Positions 58,023-64,000 of a DNA stretch of 64,000 bases are shown here, piece by piece. The DNA comes from Megaleporinus macrocephalus (lineage: Eukaryota > Chordata > Actinopteri > Characiformes > Anostomidae). A program made the position numbers and the translations under genes. The notes under the pieces were generated by a model. That model did no database searches. It was not told the DNA's origin and worked only from the letters and a program-made list of their open reading frames with translations. Every line of letters begins with the position of its first letter. Positions within the stretch are counted from its first letter, which is position 1. Where the stretch lies: assembly GCA_021613375.1 (NCBI GenBank), contig CM038709.1, positions 38,461,656 through 38,525,655 of the forward strand, read 5' to 3'.

Positions 58023-60350
58023 CCACTATATGCCAAAAGTCTTTAGACGCCTGCTCAACAAGAGTTTCTTCTGAAATTACAGGTTACAGTTCCTGCTTTG
58101 CTACAGTAACAGTCTTTACTCTTCTGGGAAGACCTTTTATATAGATGTTAAACTTCTTTTGCTCTGAGGTTTTGATTGATCATCAGAGAGGACAGATAGT
58201 GAAGTTGAACATTGCTGTGAGGATTTGATTTATCATCAGGGAGGACAGATAGTGAAGTTGAACATTGCTGTGAGGATTTGATTGATCATCGGAGAGGACA
58301 AATACTGAAGTTGAACATTGCTGTGAGGATTTGATTGATTATCAGAGAGGACAGATACTGAAGTTGAACATTGCTGTGAGAATTTGATTGATCATCAGAG
58401 TGGACAGATACTGAAGTTAAACATTGCTGTGAGGATTTGATTTATCATCAGAGAGGACAGATACTGAAGTTGAACATTGCTGTGAGGATTTGATTGATCA
58501 TCAGAGAGGACAGATACTGAAATTAAACATTGCTGTGAGGATTTAATTGAATATTAGTGAGGCCAGGTTCTGATGTTGAGCATTGCTGTGAGGATTTGAT
58601 TGATCATTAGCGAGGTCCAGTACTAATGATGGAACATTGCTGTGAGGATTTGATTGAATATTAATGAGATCAGGTACTAATGTTGGAACATTGCTGTTAG
58701 GAGTTGACTGAGTACAAGTAAGGTCAGGTTATGATGATGGAACATTGCTGTGAGGATTTGATTGATCATTAGAAAAGTCCAGTACTGATGCTGGAACATT
58801 GCTGTGAGGTTTTGATTGAGTATAAGTGAGGTCAGGTAATGATGTTGGAACATTGATGTCAGGATTGGATTGAACATTATTGAGGTCAGGTACTGATGCT
58901 GAAACATTGCTGTGAGGTTTTGATTGAGTACAAGTAAGGTCAGGTTATGATGATGGAACATTGCTGTGAGGATTTGATTGATCATCAGTGTGAACAGATA
59001 CTGAAATTAAACATTGCTGTGAGGATTTAATTGAATATTAGTGAGGCCAGGTTCTGATGTTGAGCATTGCTGTGAGGATTTGATTTATCATCAGAGAGGA
59101 CAGATATTGAAGTTGAACATTGCTGTGAGGATTTGATTGATCATCAGAGAGGACAGATACTGAAATTAAACATTGCTGTGAGGATTTAATTGAATATTAG
59201 TGAGGCCAGGTTCTGATGTTGAGCATTGCTGTGAGGATTTGATTGATCATTAGCGAGGTCCAGTACTAATGATGGAACATTGCTGTGAGGATTTGATTGA
59301 ATATTAATGAGATCAGGTACTAATGTTGGAACATTGCTGTTAGGAGTTGACTGAGTACAAGTAAGGTCAGGTTATGATGATGGAACATTGCTGTGAGGAT
59401 TTGATTGATCATTAGAAAAGTCCAGTACTGATGCTGGAACATTGCTGTGAGGTTTTGATTGAGTATAAGTGAGGTCAGGTAATGATGTTGGAACATTGAT
59501 GTCAGGATTGGATTGAACATTATTGAGGTCAGGTACTGATGCTGAAACATTGCTGTGAGGTTTTGATTGAGTACAAGTAAGGTCAGGTTATGATGATGGA
59601 ACATTGCTGTGAGGATTTGATTGATCATCAGTGTGAACAGATACTGAAATTAAACATTGCTGTGAGGATTTAATTGAATATTAGTGAGGCCAGGTTCTGA
59701 TGTTGAGCATTGCTGTGAGGATTTGATTTATCATCAGAGAGGACAGATATTGAAGTTGAACATTGCTGTGAGGATTTGATTGATCATCAGAGTGGAAAGA
59801 TACTGAAATTAAACATTGCTGTGAGGATTTAATTGAATATTAGTGAGGCCAGGTTCTGATGTTGAGCATTGCTGTGAGGATTTGATTGATCATTAGCGAG
59901 GTCCAGTACTAATGATGGAACATTGCTGTGAGGATTTGATTGAATATTAATGAGATCAGGTACTAATGTTGGAACATTGCTGTTAGGAGTTGACTGAGTA
60001 CAAGTAAGGTCAGGTTATGATGATGGAACATTGCTGTGAGGATTTGATTGATCATTAGAAAAGTCCAGTACTGATGCTGGAACATTGCTGTGAGGTTTTG
60101 ATTGAGTATAAGTGAGGTCAGGTAATGATGTTGGAACATTGATGTCAGGATTGGATTGAACATTATTGAGGTCAGGTACTGATGCTGAAACATTGCTGTG
60201 AGGTTTTGATTGAGCATTATTAAGGTCAGGTACTGATGCTGGAACATTGATGTGAGTATTTGACTGAATATTCTTGAGGTCAGGTACTGATCTTGGATAA
60301 TCAGTTCTGAATCACTCCATTTTATCCTAGAAGTACTACCCCTCTAGCCT
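58023..60350. mobile_element. Fish DNA transposon with internally amplified satellite
   Basis: The left end (ACTATATGCCAAAAGTCTTT, TTTCTTCTGAAATTACAGG, AGTAACAGTCTTTACTC) and the right part (AGTACTACCCCTCTAGCCTA) match, in order, a short non-autonomous DNA transposon I remember as common in fish. In the form I recall, one copy of a TGTGAGGATTTGATTG segment lies between them; here that segment has become a 2.1-kb array. The far right terminus was not found. Confidence 0.6.
58165..60300. repeat. 53-bp satellite with 643-bp higher-order repeat
   Basis: About 40 monomers of 53-54 bp built on AACATTGCTGTGAGGATTTG and ATTGATCATCAGAGAGGACA. A block of about twelve monomers forms a 643-bp higher-order unit. 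Equivalent minus-strand frames start their spans at 58677, 59320 and 59963, exactly 643 bp apart, and the first two encode identical 102-aa sequences. The amplification is therefore very recent. Confidence 0.95.
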
Positions 60351-60922
60351 ACACCTACATTTATATATTTATGTAAACGTCTTCCACCTTGGTTGGCCAA
60401 CTGAAACACTTTTTATAGCTTCATTATAAGTGGCTTGTTATAACTTGCTATAGGCTGAATGTGCAGATATATGTAAATGTTTTCTGACTTCATTCATGGA
60501 TTTTTGAAATGTAAATACAGAATTTTTGCATATGAATTTCCATATACCAGATTAATAAACAGGGGAATGAATGGTTTTCTGAAACATACATCAAACTCAT
60601 GAGCATGGGCTCTCTAACCACTGATTTTTTTTTCTTGGAGTAGGCATTGGCACTGTCAGGCAAAAGTGGAGCATCTGTGGCCACTACACACAATGGATAG
60701 CTAATTATGGGATGTAGTCTGTCTCCCTGAGAGACAGCATCTCTCCAGAGGCAAAATATCCCCTTAGCAAAGAGAGCAAAGAGCCAATTAGAGCACAGGC
60801 CCAGGTTAGCCTGTTCCACCTGCTCCTTGATATCTTGCTGCTTTATCTGCAGCTTATTCTTCTCCAGATCTTCTACAGCATTTTCTGAAGGTTGAGAGTA
60901 AGTATAATACTTTACCTTCACA

Positions 60923-60945
60923 ATATATATATATATATATATATA
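60923..60945. repeat. (TA)n microsatellite
   Basis: About eleven TA units next to the open frame at 60490-60921. Confidence 0.95.
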
Positions 60946-63000
60946 TAATAAAATTCATTGAGAATATTTGACGTTGCATGATTCAGATTATGAAATTGAC
61001 CATTTGCCGATGATGTCATGAATAAAGCCACCAGAGAGGGGAATTTAGAGGTCTGTGATCAACTCAGCCTCCATAGGTCAGTAAAGCCTGACTTGCTCTT
61101 TCCTTCAAGCCTTGCATTGGTGTAGGAACCGGGGGAAGAGGGGAAAGCACTTTGAAATGTAAAGTTACATTACTCTCTGGCCATGCCACAGACTACTGCT
61201 ACTACACAAAATACATATAAAAATAAAATATAATAAATAAAATGCATAAATAAATAAAAGGACACCATCGTTAGAAGTGCTTTTAGTAGTGCAGTATGTA
61301 ATGTTCCAGAGGGTACTGTTTGGGATACAGCCTTACTGTCTAACATTAATGTTAGTCTTGTCTAGTCAGGAAACCTTTTTGATTATATATGTATATGAAC
61401 CAGACATTGCATGTATAGTTTAAAAGTTTTCTAACGACAGTACTATGTAATGTGGAGTATCTTGTTTAGTGTGTAAAGTGATCTTTAATTGGATTTATCT
61501 AATAATAAACAGACATACAGATAATGTTGTATTTTGTTTATTTATTTGTAATTTACTGTAATTCCACAAATGTTGTTCTATGTCACTATACATACAGTGA
61601 TTTACTACCTTACCTACAGAGGAATCAACTTATAGTTAATAGAGGATAGGGTGAGCTTTGAGTCATATTAGCAACTGTGTGAAATCTTATAAAATTTTGC
61701 CCACTTTTGCTGAACACTGGGTGACCTCACCGAGACGCTAGCCAATGGTGGAGGTTTAGAGAGCCAGAGAAGTTTAGAGTGTTGTAATTCAATGAAAATA
61801 AGAGTAACTGACTTTAGACTTTACAGGATTATGGGGTGTGGTGCTCTCTCTCTAAACACATAACTTTTTATTATTGTCTTTGAAAAACTGGAGTGTTTCA
61901 ATATCTGATCTTCGAAGTACTGTAGGCAGGAAAACAAAGCTGAGGTCTAACAGGTCAGTAGGTCTTGCTTCCATTAAGCCTTGGATCACATGGCTAGACT
62001 TCAAGAAACTGGAGATCCAGACCTTGAAATCATCAGCCTCCTCACCTTTTGTCTTCATGGTAGTGTCGTAATCATGAGATATATTATATAGCTATTTATA
62101 TATATTGTACAGCTATTTATATACACTGGCTTACACTGTCCTACAAAAGGACCAATAAAACATGTTAGCTGCTCAGTTCTGCATTAACATGTAACTACAG
62201 GGAACCCTTGACAGTTTAGGTTTGTAACACAACTTTGTGCTGATCAAAATGAACATATTTAGGCTAGCTTGAGCAGCTGAGTGTGCTGCGCATTAGCGAG
62301 CTCCCTTCAGAACTGTTGATCACCTCTGGCAAGAGGAAACGAGGCATTAATCAAACTGTCACGTCATAATTAAACCACAAGGCTTCCAGAGGGACCTCAC
62401 ACATGTGAAATAACACATGACCTAAACCCCACCACGGGTAGTTCCCTCCACGCAGCAGCTAGTGATTGATAGGCTAAGCTATGTTGCTAATGGACCACGA
62501 AGTGCAACAAAACTGTGTTAAAGCGAGCTTCAACTCAGCGCAGACGCCGTAATGCTTTGTGGCCGATTAAAACTGACCTGTGATTATTTTAGCTGAGTAG
62601 ATGTTAATCCTCTTATCCAGACACCTAGCAGCATATCTCTACTCCAAAAGGAAAAGATCAGATCTGTGGCGGTTGCAGCCCGCCTTTTGGATCTACCCCC
62701 TAGTAGATCTCCAGGAGGAGGTTCGGTGACTGCTGCTATGTGACCTTCAGTGAAGAAAAGTAGTCTCCTGGGGTCAACCAGCATCCGTACTGCGCTCAGA
62801 GCGGGCGGCTTGAATTGTCTCTCAAGACAGCTTGAGTTTTAACACACTGTTAGTTGGATAAATTGCCCCATTAATGCTCACAGCATCCAGGGAGATCCTG
62901 ATTACAGTGGTATGAGCTTAGAGTCTGGTCGGAGACCTACTGTTCATTTCCTTAGGGGACTGTATGGCAAAAAAGGTCTAATTTAGTCCTAAGTCTAATT
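60946..63000. other. Intergenic, no gene seen
   Basis: AT-rich with no recognised exon. The part 62275-62580 is repeat-free and has words such as GCATTAATCAAACTG, CATAATTAAACCAC and GTGATTGATAGGC, which could mark a regulatory element. The short frames at 61.85-62.07 kb on both strands are not recognised. Confidence 0.35.
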
Positions 63001-63009
63001 TTTCCACCA

Positions 63010-63240
63010 TAGCATTGATATCATCGCTGTCCAAAGAAAAATATCAGCAATCTCTAAGACAGTAACATGACAGGAGAAGTCATAAACTTCCTTTACTTTC
63101 AATGCAGGTTACTGTAAAATGATTTCATGCCAAGCAATACTGGACCATTTTGGTTGGTCCAATCATCATGAAATGTCCATACACTGTCAAGGACAGTTGC
63201 AGAAGACTGAAAAAAAAATAACATCCATGTTTTACTTTCA
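63010..63240. repeat. Dispersed repeat related to 26.6 and 34.9 kb
   Basis: Contains CTGGACCATTTTGGTTGGTC, ATCATGAAATGTCCAT and ACATCCATGTTTTACTTTCA in the inverted order expected for the repeat seen in rnd3 introns 2 and 3. Match is partial. Confidence 0.4.
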
Positions 63241-63384
63241 ACAGTGATGATACACTCCATCAGGCAAGTTTACTTCTTTAGTTTTGGAGTGAAGGTACCT
63301 AACTTATACTTATTACTTTTGACACTGTATGACATACTGTAGCAACCTACTGCTGTGCCTATGAGAAGCTTAGGTGGTGTAGCC

Positions 63385-63590
63385 ATGCGAATATATGCTG
63401 CAGAATCATCTCTGTATCGACGCTACATTGGTGTCAGAAGTGGGATATTAAAAGCGTTATGGCTGGTGGTGACCTCGCCCATAGGTTCAACTGTATCCAC
63501 GTGCCTTTCTGCCCTGGTGCTTTAATAAAAGAGCTGCAGAATCATGGCTTATCCTGTGTCTTACTCCATGTCGACACAACACATTCCTAT
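63385..63590 (+). mobile_element. LTR end with perfect tRNA-Leu-type primer-binding site
   Basis: After CGACGCTACA and a single T comes TGGTGTCAGAAGTGGGAT (63430-63447), which as I recall is the exact complement of a vertebrate tRNA-Leu 3' end. About 70 bp on is AATAAAAGAGCTGCAGAATC, a second LTR-like polyadenylation region. GCTGCAGAATCAT occurs on both sides of the primer site, so two LTR ends may lie close together around an almost wholly deleted element. Confidence 0.6.
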
Positions 63591-64000
63591 AAAAACTGAA
63601 AAGCCAGCAAATAGTCTATACCTGTTACTGCTTTACTAGATATGCACATACTTCTGTCCATTTTGATAGACAATAGCATGTCTAACAGTGTCTGTGTCTA
63701 CTATTTCTGAATAAAAATGCTGTCTAGTCAGCACAGATACTTTCAAACAGTCTGAGAGGCAACTGATCAACAGTGAAATAGCTTACATACTTATTAAACG
63801 GTAGCTTATATGCTTTTAAACATGAAATTAAAAGACATTAAAAATAAACACATAATTAACTTAATACACAGGTGTTCCCAGCTGTTTCCTCTATAAAGAA
63901 AAAACTGTGCCTGGTGTGCTGATAGTGCCCCCTGCTGGAGAACCTCAGACTGCTAGACATGAGTTCCAAAGCCTTTAGATATCTTTGGAAACCAGAACGT
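63591..64000. other. Intergenic, no gene seen
   Basis: AT-rich to the window end, no feature noted. Confidence 0.45.

Noticed and set aside
58677..60247. Three minus-strand frames of about 100 aa (MINQILTAMFHHHNLT-like)
   Set aside because: Identical frames spaced 643 bp apart inside a satellite, so not three paralogous genes.
1..64000. CRISPR array, from the many regular repeats
   Set aside because: Repeats are contiguous minisatellites without unique spacers, in a vertebrate genome.

Overview
This is vertebrate nuclear DNA, almost certainly from a teleost fish. It is AT-rich, gene-poor and loaded with minisatellites, CA/TA microsatellites, tRNA-derived SINEs, a LINE 3' tail, Tc1/mariner and hAT remnants and LTR fragments of types I know from fish. 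An otophysan (characiform, gymnotiform or catfish) would fit, because the palindromic elements at 22.4 and 30.8 kb look like ones I remember from those groups, but this is from memory and uncertain. Nothing prokaryotic is present, so operon-type features are not expected.

Only one protein-coding gene can be supported: rnd3 (RhoE), an atypical Rho-family GTPase, on the minus strand. Five coding exons lie at 37144-37284, 36392-36479, 27708-27817, 26309-26443 and 25428-25676. All junctions have GT/AG sites and matching phases, and the spliced product is 240 aa ending in the CAAX box CTVM. The 3'UTR probably runs to about 23.94 kb. Nearly every other open reading frame is an artefact of tandem repeats or transposons. 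The rest of the window is flanking and intronic DNA, consistent with my recollection that mammalian RND3 sits in a gene-poor region.

Layout: 0.4-2.5 kb dispersed repeats and two SINEs; 4.3-6.7 kb a 25-bp telomere-like minisatellite; 7.9-11.5 kb a tandem segmental duplication, each copy carrying a 37-bp minisatellite; 11.7-12.1 kb LINE tail; 13.7-15.1 kb a 76-bp satellite split by a Tc1 fragment; 15.3-17.1 kb LINE-related DNA with a 33-bp minisatellite inside it; 18-20.2 kb LTR fragments; 21.2-22.3 kb a solo LTR nested exactly in the target-site duplication of a hAT element; 22.4-22.9 kb a palindromic element; 23.9-37.3 kb rnd3; 38.2-39.1 kb LTR fragments; 40.1-40.5 kb a possible regulatory block; 41-52 kb several minisatellites, two of them carrying the 25-bp family again; 54.2-54.9 kb a Tc1-type element with both ends; 55.5-57.5 kb a 21-bp minisatellite with higher-order structure; 58.0-60.35 kb a DNA transposon whose inside has expanded into a 53-bp/643-bp higher-order satellite; 63.4-63.6 kb another LTR end.

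The strongest theme is that several minisatellites lie inside, or are interrupted by, mobile elements, and some show recent higher-order amplification. I did not find a clearly new protein system. The most notable observations are the transposon-internal satellite at 58-60 kb, the nested hAT/LTR insertion, a 36-bp perfect hairpin in rnd3 intron 2, and a (TG)n tract directly upstream of the rnd3 exon 2 splice acceptor.
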